From positions 1-59,997 of the forward strand of contig NZ_JACKSJ010000266.1 of assembly GCF_025821665.1 (NCBI RefSeq): a stretch of 59,997 nucleotides of DNA, in the 5' to 3' direction. Origin of the DNA: [Mycobacterium] manitobense (GTDB taxonomy: Bacteria > Actinomycetota > Actinomycetes > Mycobacteriales > Mycobacteriaceae). This document shows, in pieces, positions 25,149 to 33,828 of this stretch (its first letter is position 1; the number at the start of each line of letters is the position of its first letter). The translations under genes and the position numbers were made by a program. The notes under the pieces were generated by a model, which worked only from the letters and a program-made list of their open reading frames with translations, did not search any database and was not told the DNA's origin.

Positions 25149-26413
25149 TGTCGGGCCGCCCGATCCGGATCACCCGCGCACGCATCACCCCGGTCGCCTT
25201 CGCCGACCCGCCGCTGCTGAACACCGTCGGTGTGCACCAGCCCTATGCGCTGCGGGCGATCGTCCAGCTGGACACCGATGCCGGCCTGACCGGGTTGGGC
25301 GAGACGTACGCCGACACGAAGCATCTGGAGCGGCTGACCGCTGCGGCGGACGCCATCGTCGGGCAGGACGTGTTCGCGGTCAACGCCATTCGCGCTGCGA
25401 TCGCCGACCGGTTGCACGGTGACGACGCCGCGGTGGGCACGGCGGGGATGATCACCTCGGCCAGTGCGGTCGACCAGGTGCTCTCGCCTTTCGAGGTGGC
25501 CTGCCTCGACGTGCAGGGCCATGCCACGGGCCGGCCGGTCTCGGACCTGCTCGGCGGGGCGGTGCGCGACGCCGTGCCGTTCTCGGCCTACCTGTTCTAC
25601 AAGTGGGCGGCCCATCCCGGCGGCGAGCCCGACGGCTGGGGCGAGGCGCTGTATCCGGATCAGCTGGTGGCGCAGGCGCAGCGGATGATCGCCGAGTACG
25701 GCTTCACCGCCATCAAGCAAAAGGGTGGCGTGCGGCCACCCGAGGAGGAGATGGCCGCCATCGAGGCGTTGCGGGTGGCCTTCCCGGACCATCCGCTGCG
25801 GCTCGACCCGAACGCGGCGTGGACGCCCGAGACGTCGGTGAAGGTCGCGACGGGGCTGGCCGGCGTGCTGGAGTACCTCGAGGACCCCACGCCCGGCCTG
25901 GACGGCATGGCCGACGTCGCGCGGCAGTCGCCGATGCCGCTGGCCACCAACATGTGCGTGGTGGCGTTCGACCAGCTGGCGCCCGCGGTGGCGAAACAGT
26001 CTGTCGGCGTTGTGCTCTCCGATCACCACTACTGGGGTGGCCTGCAGCGGTCGCGGCTGCTCGCCGGCATCTGCGACACCTTCGGACTCGGGCTGTCCAT
26101 GCACTCGAACTCGCACCTCGGTATCAGCCTCGCGGCCATGGTGCAGCTGGCAGCCGCGACACCGAACCTCACCTACGCGTGCGACACGCACTGGCCGTGG
26201 AAGACCGAGGACGTCGTCGAGCCCGGCGTGCTGCGATTCGTCGACGGCGCGGTGCCGGTTCCCACCACACCCGGCCTCGGCGTCCGGATCGACGAGGACA
26301 GCCTCGCCGCCCTGCACGAGCAGTACCTGCGCTGCGGCATCCGGGATCGTGACGACACCGGCTACATGCGCAGCATCGATCCGACGTTCCGGGTGGGCAG
26401 CCCGCGCTGGTGA
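25148..26413 (+). CDS. gudD: Glucarate dehydratase-like enolase-superfamily enzyme (first copy)
   Basis: 421 residues with the enolase-superfamily barrel. KxK acid/base motif in AIKQKGGVRPP; metal ligands in LRLDPNAAW, LEYLEDPTPG and ATNMCVV; DHHYWGG and MHSNSHLGI carry the catalytic His-Asp region; TYACDTHWPW is typical of glucarate dehydratases. It should dehydrate D-glucarate (or a related aldarate) to 5-dehydro-4-deoxyglucarate. It differs clearly from the second copy at 38492-39838, so the two may prefer different aldarates. It is coupled to kdgD by a one-base overlap. Confidence 0.85.
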   Translation: MSGRPIRITRARITPVAFADPPLLNTVGVHQPYALRAIVQLDTDAGLTGLGETYADTKHLERLTAAADAIVGQDVFAVNAIRAAIADRLHGDDAAVGTAGMITSASAVDQVLSPFEVACLDVQGHATGRPVSDLLGGAVRDAVPFSAYLFYKWAAHPGGEPDGWGEALYPDQLVAQAQRMIAEYGFTAIKQKGGVRPPEEEMAAIEALRVAFPDHPLRLDPNAAWTPETSVKVATGLAGVLEYLEDPTPGLDGMADVARQSPMPLATNMCVVAFDQLAPAVAKQSVGVVLSDHHYWGGLQRSRLLAGICDTFGLGLSMHSNSHLGISLAAMVQLAAATPNLTYACDTHWPWKTEDVVEPGVLRFVDGAVPVPTTPGLGVRIDEDSLAALHEQYLRCGIRDRDDTGYMRSIDPTFRVGSPRW

Positions 26414-26480
26414 CCCTCGCGGGTCTACGCTGATGCACTGACGCCTCCATGGCGGCGGCGGTGATACAAGGAGTGCATCG

Positions 26481-27410
26481 GTGTTCTCGCTCGCGCGGTT
26501 GTCGTGCTTCATCGCGGTGGCCGAGGAACTGCACTTCGGCCGTGCCGCGGAACGGCTGCACATGACCCAGCCGCCGCTGAGCAGGCAGATCCAGCAGCTG
26601 GAGAGCGAGCTCGGCGTCCACCTCATCGACCGCACCACGCGGTCGGTGACCCTGACCCCCGCCGGTGTCGCGTTCCTGCCCGACGCCCGCCGCATCCTTC
26701 AGCTGGCCGAGGGCGCCGCGCAGACCGTGAAGCGCATCCCCGCAGGCGATCTCGGCACCGTCGTGGTCGGCTTCACCGCCGCGTCGGCGCACGCGGTGCT
26801 GCCGCGGCTGCTGGACCGCACCAGGGAGCGACTGCCGGACGTGAAGCTCGACCTGCGGGAGATGGTCACCGCTGCACAGGTCGAGGGCTTGATGACCGGC
26901 GAGCTCGACCTGGGCATGGCGCGGCCGCCGCTGAAACGGCCCGGCCTGGTGTCGCGGCCGCTACTGCACGAGCAGCTGGTCGCCGCGCTGCCCAGCGGCC
27001 ACGACCTCGTCGGCCTGGGCCGTCAGCTCACCCTCAACGACCTCGACGGCCAGGACGTGGTGATGTACTCGCCGGTGCAGGCCAGGTACTTCAACGAGCT
27101 GCTGATCAGCACCTTCACCATCGCGGGCGCGACGCCGCGGTACGTGCAATACGTGACGCAGGTGCACACGATGCTGGTGCTGGTGCGTTCCGGCATCGGG
27201 ATCGCGCTGGTGCCCGCGTCGGCGGCGACGCTGCATCCGGAGGGCGTGGTGTTCCGGTCGATCGGCGCGTTCCGGGAGCGACCCGTGGAGCTCGACGCGG
27301 TGTGGCGCGGTGACAGCTCCAACCCCGCGCTGCTGCGGCTGCTCAAAGATGTCCTGCCGCAACGCGAATGGACCACCGATGACCTGCTGGAGACCTGGTC
27401 GACGGCGTAG
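26481..27410 (+). CDS. LysR-family regulator of the aldarate operon
   Basis: 309 residues. The N-terminal winged helix-turn-helix is clear (EELHFGRAAERLHMTQPPLS, then RQIQQLESELG), followed by a two-lobed substrate-binding domain ending in PALLRLLKDVLP. It lies 67 bases after the dehydratase on the same strand. It is the natural candidate to bind the inverted repeat at 22516-22536 and its near copy at 38416-38436. Inducer and target sites are not proven. The start is GTG 26481, preceded by an AAGGAG sequence. Confidence 0.88.
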   Translation: MFSLARLSCFIAVAEELHFGRAAERLHMTQPPLSRQIQQLESELGVHLIDRTTRSVTLTPAGVAFLPDARRILQLAEGAAQTVKRIPAGDLGTVVVGFTAASAHAVLPRLLDRTRERLPDVKLDLREMVTAAQVEGLMTGELDLGMARPPLKRPGLVSRPLLHEQLVAALPSGHDLVGLGRQLTLNDLDGQDVVMYSPVQARYFNELLISTFTIAGATPRYVQYVTQVHTMLVLVRSGIGIALVPASAATLHPEGVVFRSIGAFRERPVELDAVWRGDSSNPALLRLLKDVLPQREWTTDDLLETWSTA

Positions 27411-27421
27411 CCGGGAACGGC

Positions 27422-27712
27422 TCAGGGCGCGATGCGCGCAGGCGGGTCGGCGAAGTTGAGATCGCGGGCGGGCTGACCGGGACCCATCGGATTGCAGTGC
27501 TTGACGGGCACCAGGTGGGAACTGAGGCCGCTGGGAACCCACTGGGCGACCGCCACGCAGCGCTGCCAGGTGCCGTCGGGCTGCACGGGTCCGTCGCACT
27601 TACTCAGGACGGGTCCGCCGTACAGGCAACCGGCGGCGGCCGGGGGAGCGGCGGTGAGCAGCGTTGCGGCCATCATCAGGGCGGCCGATCCTCCGGCGAT
27701 GCAGCGCTTCAT
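27422..27712 (-). CDS. Small secreted CDGP-type mycobacterial protein
   Basis: 96 residues with a Sec signal peptide (MKRCIAGGSAALMM, ending near APPAAAG). The mature domain of ~68 residues has the cysteine pattern CLYGG, SKCDGP, WQRC and KHCNP, as in small mycobacterial CDGP proteins of unknown role. The Cys residues probably form two disulfides. It converges on the LysR gene with an 11-base gap. No function can be assigned. Confidence 0.75.
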   Translation of the reverse strand: MKRCIAGGSAALMMAATLLTAAPPAAAGCLYGGPVLSKCDGPVQPDGTWQRCVAVAQWVPSGLSSHLVPVKHCNPMGPGQPARDLNFADPPARIAP

Positions 27713-27780
27713 GGTTGCCTCCCGTCACGATGCCCGACCACTGTCGACGCTACCGACTCGGCCGCCCGGTTTCGGCGGTA

Positions 27781-28443
27781 CTAGGAGATCGCCTCGATCG
27801 CCGCGGCCAGCGACCGGTCCAGGCGCTCGCGGTCGTCGCCGAGTCCGACGAGTGTGTCGATGGTGAGCGGGGCGAGGATCTGCGAAAGGCCGTGGTCTTC
27901 ATGGCCGAAGAAGCCGGCCATCTCCAGCAGCACCGTGCCGTGGCTGATGCTCCACAGCCGCCCCGCGATCACCGACACCCCGTCGTCGCGGATCCGGCCC
28001 GCCGCGATCATCCGGCGCACCACGGTCAGCAGCGCCTCGAACGACACCGCGAAATCCGGCCTGTTGCTCGAATTCCCGGTGACGGTGAGGTCGGCGTGGT
28101 GGCGGTTGAGTGACTGCGCCGAGGTGCCGAACATCATCTGGTAGCGCTGCGGGTGCGCGAGCGCGAATTCGCGGTAGCGCACTCCCATCACGAAGAAGTC
28201 GGCCACCGGGTCGTCGGTCTGCGCGATGTCGGTGAGCGCCCGGGTGAAGCGGGCGAACGTCTCGGCGGCGATGGCCTCGATCAGCCCGGGCATGCCCTCG
28301 AAGTGCGTGTACACCGCCATGGTCGACGTGCCGGTCTCGGTCGCGACGCGGCGGGCGCTCAGGGCGGGCAGGCCGTCGCGCTCGAGGATCAGGATCCCTG
28401 CCTCGACCATCTGGCGTTTCGGGTCGGCGTTCATCATTGCCAT
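27781..28443 (-). CDS. TetR-family regulator, divergent from the carotenoid oxygenase
   Basis: 220 residues. The helix-turn-helix is GLPALSARRVATETGTSTMA followed by VYTHFEGMPGLI, and the C-terminal helical domain is of the type common in actinobacterial regulators (HPQRYQMMFG). The intergenic region with the divergent oxygenase gene is 56 bases and holds two 13-base palindromes, so it probably represses both genes. ATG 28443 was chosen; nearby in-frame ATGs at 28437 and 28434 are also possible. Confidence 0.88.
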   Translation of the reverse strand: MAMMNADPKRQMVEAGILILERDGLPALSARRVATETGTSTMAVYTHFEGMPGLIEAIAAETFARFTRALTDIAQTDDPVADFFVMGVRYREFALAHPQRYQMMFGTSAQSLNRHHADLTVTGNSSNRPDFAVSFEALLTVVRRMIAAGRIRDDGVSVIAGRLWSISHGTVLLEMAGFFGHEDHGLSQILAPLTIDTLVGLGDDRERLDRSLAAAIEAIS

Positions 28444-28449
28444 CGTCTC

Positions 28450-28493
28450 ATAACGGTGTTATACATAGGCGGACCACGAAATAACACTGTTAT
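28450..28493. promoter_or_regulatory. Twin palindromic operators between TetR and oxygenase genes
   Basis: ATAAC-GGT-GTTAT (28450-28462) and ATAAC-ACT-GTTAT (28481-28493) have identical 5-base arms with 3-base centres. Their centres are 31 bases apart, about three helical turns, so two dimers would sit on the same face. They cover the likely promoters of both divergent genes. Confidence 0.8.
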
Positions 28494-28499
28494 AGGGGT

Positions 28500-29948
28500 A
28501 TGAACATGGGGAACCGCTATCTCGAGGGCGCTCTCGCACCGATCGACGAGGAATTCACGCTGACCGACCTCGAGGTGCAGGGCACGATCCCCGGCCATCT
28601 CGACGGGCGGTACCTGCGCAACGGGCCGAACCCGATCGGGGAGATCGACCCGGCGCTCTACCACTGGTTCATCGGGGACGGCATGGTGCACGGCCTCCGG
28701 CTGCGCGACGGCAAGGCCGAGTGGTACCGCAACAGGTGGGTGCGCGGGCCGCACGCGGCCCGGATGCTCGGTGACACCCCGCCGACCGGAAACCCCGGCG
28801 TCTCGGAGATCGGGGCGAACACCAACGTGATCGGGCACGCCGGCAGGACGCTCGCCCTGATCGAGGGTGGCGTCGCGAACTACGAACTCACCGAGGAACT
28901 CGACACCGTCGGCGTCTGCGACTTCGACGGCACTCTGCGCGGCGGGTACGCGGCGCATCCCAAGCGCGATCCCGACACCGGCGAACTGCACGCCGTCACC
29001 TACAGCATGCATCGCGGGAACACCGTGCGGTACTCGGTGATCGGCGTCGACGGCCGGGCCCGCCGCACCGTCCACGTCGAGGTGAACGGGAGCCCGATGA
29101 TGCACGACTTCTCACTCACCGAGCGGTACGTGGTCTTCTACGACCTGCCGGTGACGTTCGACAACCGCCAGGCCGCGGAGATGACGGTGCCACGCGGACT
29201 GCGGCTGCCCGCCCGACTCCTGTTGTCCGCGTTGATCGGCCGCGTCCGCATCCCCGATCCGATCGCCGCCCGGCAGGTCGGGGCGATGGGTGCCGACCGG
29301 CGCTTCCCGTACTCGTGGAACCCGCGCTATCCCGCACGGGTCGGGGTGATGCCGCGCGACGGCGACAGCGCCGACGTGCGGTGGTTCGACGTCGAGCCGT
29401 GCTACGTGTTCCACCCGATGAACGCCTACGAGGACGGTGACACGATCGTGCTCGACGTGGTGCGCCACCCGAAGATGTTCGACACCGACCATCTCGGGCC
29501 GAACGAGGGACCGCCCACGCTCGACCGCTGGACTGTCGACCTCGCCGACGGCAAGGTGCGCGAGTCCCGGATCGACGACCGCGCGCAGGAGTTCCCGCGG
29601 ATCGACGAACGGCTGGTGGGCAAGCGGCACCGCTACGGCTATGCGCCCGCCGTCGGCGACGCCACCGCGCCCGAGGGCACGCTGTTCAAGCACGACATGA
29701 TCGGCGGCGACAGCCGGGTACGGACGTTCGGTGAGGGAAAGTCTATAGGGGAGTTCGTGTTCGAGCCGACGTCAGCGGACGCCGACGAGGACGACGGCGT
29801 GTTGATGGGGTACCTCTACGACCGGGTGACCGACCGCAGCGAGCTGGCGATCCTGGACGCGCAGACCCTCGAGGACGTCGCCAGGGTGAAGCTGCCGCAC
29901 CGGGTGCCGGCGGGGTTCCATGGCAACTGGGTGCCCGCGGGAATGTAG
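28500..29948 (+). CDS. Carotenoid oxygenase (RPE65/CCD family)
   Basis: 482 residues. The N-terminal signature is GRYLRNGPNPIG followed by HWFIGDGMVHG. The four iron-ligand histidines are placed as in the family: GGYAAHPKRDP, PMMHDFSLTERY, YVFHPMNAYED and FHGNWVPAG at the C-terminus. The enzyme would cleave a polyene double bond oxidatively, for example in a carotenoid or retinoid, or a stilbene-like substrate. It is probably repressed by the divergent TetR protein. No carotenoid synthesis genes are nearby, so the substrate may be external. ATG 28500 or ATG 28506 could be the start. Confidence 0.9.
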   Translation: MNMGNRYLEGALAPIDEEFTLTDLEVQGTIPGHLDGRYLRNGPNPIGEIDPALYHWFIGDGMVHGLRLRDGKAEWYRNRWVRGPHAARMLGDTPPTGNPGVSEIGANTNVIGHAGRTLALIEGGVANYELTEELDTVGVCDFDGTLRGGYAAHPKRDPDTGELHAVTYSMHRGNTVRYSVIGVDGRARRTVHVEVNGSPMMHDFSLTERYVVFYDLPVTFDNRQAAEMTVPRGLRLPARLLLSALIGRVRIPDPIAARQVGAMGADRRFPYSWNPRYPARVGVMPRDGDSADVRWFDVEPCYVFHPMNAYEDGDTIVLDVVRHPKMFDTDHLGPNEGPPTLDRWTVDLADGKVRESRIDDRAQEFPRIDERLVGKRHRYGYAPAVGDATAPEGTLFKHDMIGGDSRVRTFGEGKSIGEFVFEPTSADADEDDGVLMGYLYDRVTDRSELAILDAQTLEDVARVKLPHRVPAGFHGNWVPAGM

Positions 29949-30956
29949 TCAGCCCGCGGCGGGCACCGGCATCGGCACCGGCGTGACGAGCGTGCCGTCG
30001 GCGAGGAACGCCTCGAGGTTGCGCAGCGTCAGCGCCTCCATGGCGGCCCGCGTCTCGACGGTGCCGCTTCCCACGTGCGGCAGCAGCACCACGTTCTCGA
30101 GGGCGATGAGCGCCTCGGGCACATGGGGCTCGTCTGTGAACACGTCGAGACCGGCACCGGCCAGGTGGCCCTGGGTGAGGGCCTCGACCAGGGCGTCCTC
30201 GTTGACGACGCTGCCACGGGCGATGTTGATCAGGTAGCCGTCGGCGCCCAGAGCGTCGAGCACGTCGCGGCCGACCAGCTGTCGGGTGCCCGAACCGCCG
30301 GCCGCCGCCACCACCAGCACGTCGACGGCGCCGGCGAGTTCGACGGGCGACGCGGCGTAGGTGTACGGCGAGCCCTCGACCCGGTTGCGGTTGTGGTAGG
30401 AGATGGTGCAGCCGAATGCGCTGAGCCGCTTGGCGATCGCGCTGCCGATGCGGCCCATGCCGAGGATGCCCACCCGGGTGTTGCTGACCTGCCGGGTGAG
30501 CGGGTAGTTGCCGTCGACCGGCCAGCGGCCGTCGCGCAGGTAGCGGTCGGCGGCCGAGAAGCCGCGCAGCGTGTCGATCATCAAACCGACGGCCGTGTCG
30601 GCGACGCAGTCGGTCAGCACGTCGGGCGTATTGCTCACCTGCACACCGCGTTCGGCCGCGGCGTCGACGTCGGTGGTGTCGTAGCCGACGCCGAAGTTGA
30701 TCACCGCGCCGAGGCGTGGCAACGCCGCCATCAGTGCGGCGTCCACACCGGTGCGGCCCGAGGTCACCACGACGGTGACGTCTGCCGCCTCGGCGCCGAG
30801 GAACCGCTCACGTTCGCCCGCGTCCTCGGGCAGCCTGCGGGCGTCGTACTCGGTGCGAAGTGTCTCGGCGAGAGAGGGCTTCAGCGGGCCCACCTGCAGC
30901 ACGCCCGGGCGGCGGGAAGGATCACGGCGGGCGGCGGTGTCGTCGGTGCTGGGCAC
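29949..30956 (-). CDS. D-isomer 2-hydroxyacid dehydrogenase
   Basis: 335 residues. NAD-binding motif LGMGRIGSAIAKRL. The catalytic triad is complete: Arg in NIARGSVV, Glu in FTDEPHVPEAL and His in LLPHVGSG. It would reduce a 2-keto acid such as glyoxylate or hydroxypyruvate, or oxidise a D-2-hydroxyacid, with NAD(P)H. GTG 30956 follows GAGGAGAACC, a strong ribosome-binding site. The stop touches the stop of the oxygenase gene, so these are convergent with no room for a terminator. Placement within the aldarate region suggests a link to sugar-acid metabolism, but this is weak. Confidence 0.88.
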   Translation of the reverse strand: MPSTDDTAARRDPSRRPGVLQVGPLKPSLAETLRTEYDARRLPEDAGERERFLGAEAADVTVVVTSGRTGVDAALMAALPRLGAVINFGVGYDTTDVDAAAERGVQVSNTPDVLTDCVADTAVGLMIDTLRGFSAADRYLRDGRWPVDGNYPLTRQVSNTRVGILGMGRIGSAIAKRLSAFGCTISYHNRNRVEGSPYTYAASPVELAGAVDVLVVAAAGGSGTRQLVGRDVLDALGADGYLINIARGSVVNEDALVEALTQGHLAGAGLDVFTDEPHVPEALIALENVVLLPHVGSGTVETRAAMEALTLRNLEAFLADGTLVTPVPMPVPAAG

Positions 30957-31197
30957 GGTTCTCCTCGGTCGGGGCTGTTGTCACCGTAGGCCGGACCGTG
31001 GATACCCGTCCAACTCGGAATTGGCATGGGTTTATACGGAACCTGCATGGATCGGCCCCTGGCGTAACCGGCGGCGCATCGCCGACGCCGCCGACACCAT
31101 GATCCCGCAGCTCAGACCCACAATTACCGTCACCTAACTTGCCGCAGCGCCGTGTGCCGCGTGCCACTTCCGCGCCGCTCCGGGCCGTTCACACCGG
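30957..31197. other. Divergent intergenic region, left part
   Basis: No gene is seen. The 325-base gap holds the promoter of the ABC operon in its right part. Here there is a GC-rich hairpin (GGCGGCG at 31070-31076 with CGCCGCC at 31086-31092, 9-base loop) without a T-run. It may separate the two divergent units. Confidence 0.4.
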
Positions 31198-31226
31198 TTG
31201 ACCCGCATTCCGCCCGTCCCTAGCGT
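31198..31226 (+). promoter_or_regulatory. Probable promoter of the ABC transporter operon
   Basis: TTGACC (31198-31203), an exact 17-base spacer and TAGCGT (31221-31226) match a strong mycobacterial sigA promoter. Transcription would start near 31233, about 49 bases before ATG 31282. Confidence 0.65.
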
Positions 31227-31241
31227 GTGGTTGCGATCACA
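31226..31241. promoter_or_regulatory. CRP-like operator over the start of transcription
   Basis: TGTGG-N6-TCACA differs at one base from the CRP half-site pattern TGTGA-N6-TCACA. It spans about -7 to +9 of the predicted promoter, where binding would block transcription. Confidence 0.5.
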
Positions 31242-31281
31242 CAAGTCATCCACATACGTGGACGCCACATTCGGAGGATTC

Positions 31282-32874
31282 ATGAGGTCCACAACCCCGA
31301 CCACGCGGCGGGCGCGCCGCGTGCTGGCCCTCACCGCCGCCGCCGCGGCGACCTGTGTGACAGCCGCCGGCTGCACCGTGGCCAACAGCGGACACGGCGG
31401 CTACGACCCGAACACCCTGCGCATCGTGCTGCAGCAGGAGCCGCCCACACTCGAACCCTGTGAGAGCTCGCTGACCTCCACCGGCGTCGTGGTCCGCTCC
31501 AACATCAGTGAGCCGCTGATCGAACGCGATCCGGGCACCGGCGACCTCGAGCCGCTGCTGGCCACCGGATGGCGCCAGGACTCGCCGAACGTCTGGAGCT
31601 TCGACATCCGGTCGGGGGTGACGTTCTCCGACGGGGCGCCGTTCACCGCCACCGACGCCGCCTTCTCGATCGACCGCGCGGTGAACTCCGACCTGCAGTG
31701 CAACGTCGACGGCTACGTCTTCGGCGACGACAAGCTGGTACTGGACACCCCGAGCGACACGAAGCTGACGGTCACCACCGAGACGCCCGATCCGATTCTC
31801 CCGCTGCGGCTGTCGTTCGTGGAGATCGTCCCGCGCACCACCAGCATGACCGAGAAGGTGCGCGAGCCGATCGGCACCGGCCCCTACGTCATCGGGAACT
31901 GGGACTACGGGCAGAAGCTGGTGCTCGAGCGCAACGAGACCTACTGGGCGGAGAAGCCGTCGTTCGCCCGCGCCGAATACCAGTGGCGCAGCGAGGGCAG
32001 CGTCCGCGCCGCGATGATCACCGGCGACGAGACCGACATCGCGACGGGCCTCGGCCTCGAGGACGGCGCGGGCGATCTCGGCGTGGAGTTCCCCAACAAC
32101 GAGACCACCGCGCTACGCATCACCTGTACCGACGCCCCGCTCAATGACATCCGCGTGCGGCAGGCGATCAACTACACCGTCAACCGCAGCGGAATCGTCA
32201 AGGCGCTGTTCCGCGACATGGGCGAACCCGCCGCACAGCTGATCCCCGACGGCGTCGTCGGCCACAACGGCGAACTGGCCGCGTGGCCGCACGATCCGGA
32301 CAAGGCGAAGCAACTCGTCGACGAGGCCAGGGCCGACGGTGTTCCGGTGGACCGCCAGATCCGGCTGATCGGCCGCACCGCGCAGTTCCCCAAGGTCGTC
32401 GAGTCCGTCGAGGTGATCCAGAGCGAGCTCGCCGACGTCGGCCTCAACGCCAAGATCGAGATGATGGACACCGCCGGTCAGCTGCAGTTCCAGCTGCGGC
32501 CCTTCCCGGAGAACGCCGGCCCGTTCGTGGCGCTGATCATGCACGGCAACCAGGCCGGGGACGCCGCGTTCAGCGTCGATCAGTACATGCGCACCGACGG
32601 CGCCCAGAACGGTTGCGGCACGCCCGAGTTCGACAAGAAGATCGACGCGGCGGGCCAGCTCACCGGCCAGCAGCGCCAGGACGCCTACGCCGAACTGTTC
32701 GCCGAGGAACCCGACGAGGTCGCCCAGTTCGCCTACATCGCGCACATGACCGGCATCCTCGGCAAGTCGCCGCGCGTGGACTACACCCCCAACTCCGCCA
32801 CCGGCGACGAGATGCGGCTCGCCGAGATGACACCGGCCCGCGACGGCGCCACCGACCGCACCGACGCCCAGTAA
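31282..32874 (+). CDS. ABC transporter substrate-binding lipoprotein (peptide/nickel type, SBP family 5)
   Basis: 530 residues. N-terminal TTRRARRVLALT with a hydrophobic core and the lipobox TAAGC, so it is lipid-anchored outside the membrane. The family-5 signature is visible: LATGWRQDSPNVWSFDIRSG, then VTFSDGAPFTATDAAFS, and later EPIGTGPYVIGNW. Such proteins bind oligopeptides, nickel chelates or sugars for import. The ATG at 31282 follows GGAGGATTC. It begins a tight operon of two permeases and two ATPases. The ligand is not readable from sequence; the neighbouring glucarate dehydratase makes an aldarate-like ligand worth testing. Confidence 0.9.
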   Translation: MRSTTPTTRRARRVLALTAAAAATCVTAAGCTVANSGHGGYDPNTLRIVLQQEPPTLEPCESSLTSTGVVVRSNISEPLIERDPGTGDLEPLLATGWRQDSPNVWSFDIRSGVTFSDGAPFTATDAAFSIDRAVNSDLQCNVDGYVFGDDKLVLDTPSDTKLTVTTETPDPILPLRLSFVEIVPRTTSMTEKVREPIGTGPYVIGNWDYGQKLVLERNETYWAEKPSFARAEYQWRSEGSVRAAMITGDETDIATGLGLEDGAGDLGVEFPNNETTALRITCTDAPLNDIRVRQAINYTVNRSGIVKALFRDMGEPAAQLIPDGVVGHNGELAAWPHDPDKAKQLVDEARADGVPVDRQIRLIGRTAQFPKVVESVEVIQSELADVGLNAKIEMMDTAGQLQFQLRPFPENAGPFVALIMHGNQAGDAAFSVDQYMRTDGAQNGCGTPEFDKKIDAAGQLTGQQRQDAYAELFAEEPDEVAQFAYIAHMTGILGKSPRVDYTPNSATGDEMRLAEMTPARDGATDRTDAQ

Positions 32875-32888
32875 GGAAGGCCGACACC

Positions 32889-33818
32889 ATGTTCGGATTC
32901 GTCCGGCGCCGGATGTACACCAGCGCCCTGCCCCTGATCATCGTGCTGTTGGGCGTCTTCCTGCTGGCCCGGCTCACCGGCGATCCCACCAACCTGTACC
33001 TGCCCGAGTCGGCGACACCCGAACAGCGCGCGGAGTTCGCCGCCGCCAACGGCTTCGACAAGCCCTGGCTCACCCAGCTCGGCGACTACTTCACCGGCGT
33101 CCTGCATCTCGACTTCGGGTCCTCGCTGCGCACCGGTGAACCCGCCGCGGAGATGGCGCTGCGGGCCTTCCCCGCGACACTGCAGCTCGCCCTGGTCACC
33201 ATGCTGCTGGCGATGGTCGGCGCCGTCGTCATCGGCTGCTGGGCGGCCTACCGGCCCAACTCGCTGGCCGACCGGTTCTCCAGTCTGCTGTCGATGACCG
33301 CCGCCAGCATCCCGGACTTCTGGTTCGCGATCACCGGCGTGTGGCTGTTCGCGGTGCTGCTCGGCGTGCTGCCCACCTCGGGCACCGACGCGGGGATGCT
33401 GTCGTGGATCCTGCCGATCGCCACGCTGATGATCCGCCCGCTCGGCGTGCTCACCCAGGTGGTGCGCGGCGCCATGGTGTCCGCGCTGTCGGCGCCCTAC
33501 ATCCGGCTGGCCCGCAGCAAGGGCGCAAGCGACTTCCGCGTCGTCACCCACCACGCGCTGCGCAACGCCGCCGCCCCCGCGCTGACCGTGGCCGGCGACC
33601 TGGCCGTCGGCCTCATCAACGGCGCCGTCGTGGTGGAGGCGATCTTCGGCTGGCCCGGTATCGGCAAGCTGATGATCGACGCGATCCTGCAACGGGACTT
33701 CGCGGTGCTGCAGGCCGCCGTGCTGCTGACCGCCGTGAGCATCTTCCTGCTCAACATCATCATCGACGCCTGCTACGCCCTGCTCGACGCCCGCGTCCGC
33801 GAACCCGCGAAGGTCTAA
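32889..33818 (+). CDS. ABC transporter permease, DppB type
   Basis: 309 residues with six hydrophobic segments. N-terminal MFGFVRRRMYTSALPLIIVL; a periplasmic-side loop with ATPEQRAEFAAANGFDKPWL and HLDFGSSL, standard for DppB/OppB; the EAA coupling loop reads YIRLARSKGASDFRVVTHHALRNA in two pieces (YIRLARSKGAS, HHALRNAAAPAL). It makes the membrane channel together with the next gene. It starts 14 bases after the binding-protein stop, with AAGGAAGG upstream. Confidence 0.9.
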   Translation: MFGFVRRRMYTSALPLIIVLLGVFLLARLTGDPTNLYLPESATPEQRAEFAAANGFDKPWLTQLGDYFTGVLHLDFGSSLRTGEPAAEMALRAFPATLQLALVTMLLAMVGAVVIGCWAAYRPNSLADRFSSLLSMTAASIPDFWFAITGVWLFAVLLGVLPTSGTDAGMLSWILPIATLMIRPLGVLTQVVRGAMVSALSAPYIRLARSKGASDFRVVTHHALRNAAAPALTVAGDLAVGLINGAVVVEAIFGWPGIGKLMIDAILQRDFAVLQAAVLLTAVSIFLLNIIIDACYALLDARVREPAKV

Positions 33819-33828
33819 GGAGCTCACC

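Noticed and set aside
27409..27422. AGCCG-GGAA-CGGCT hairpin between LysR and the CDGP gene as a terminator
   Set aside because: The stem is only 5 bp, overlaps a stop codon and has no T-run.
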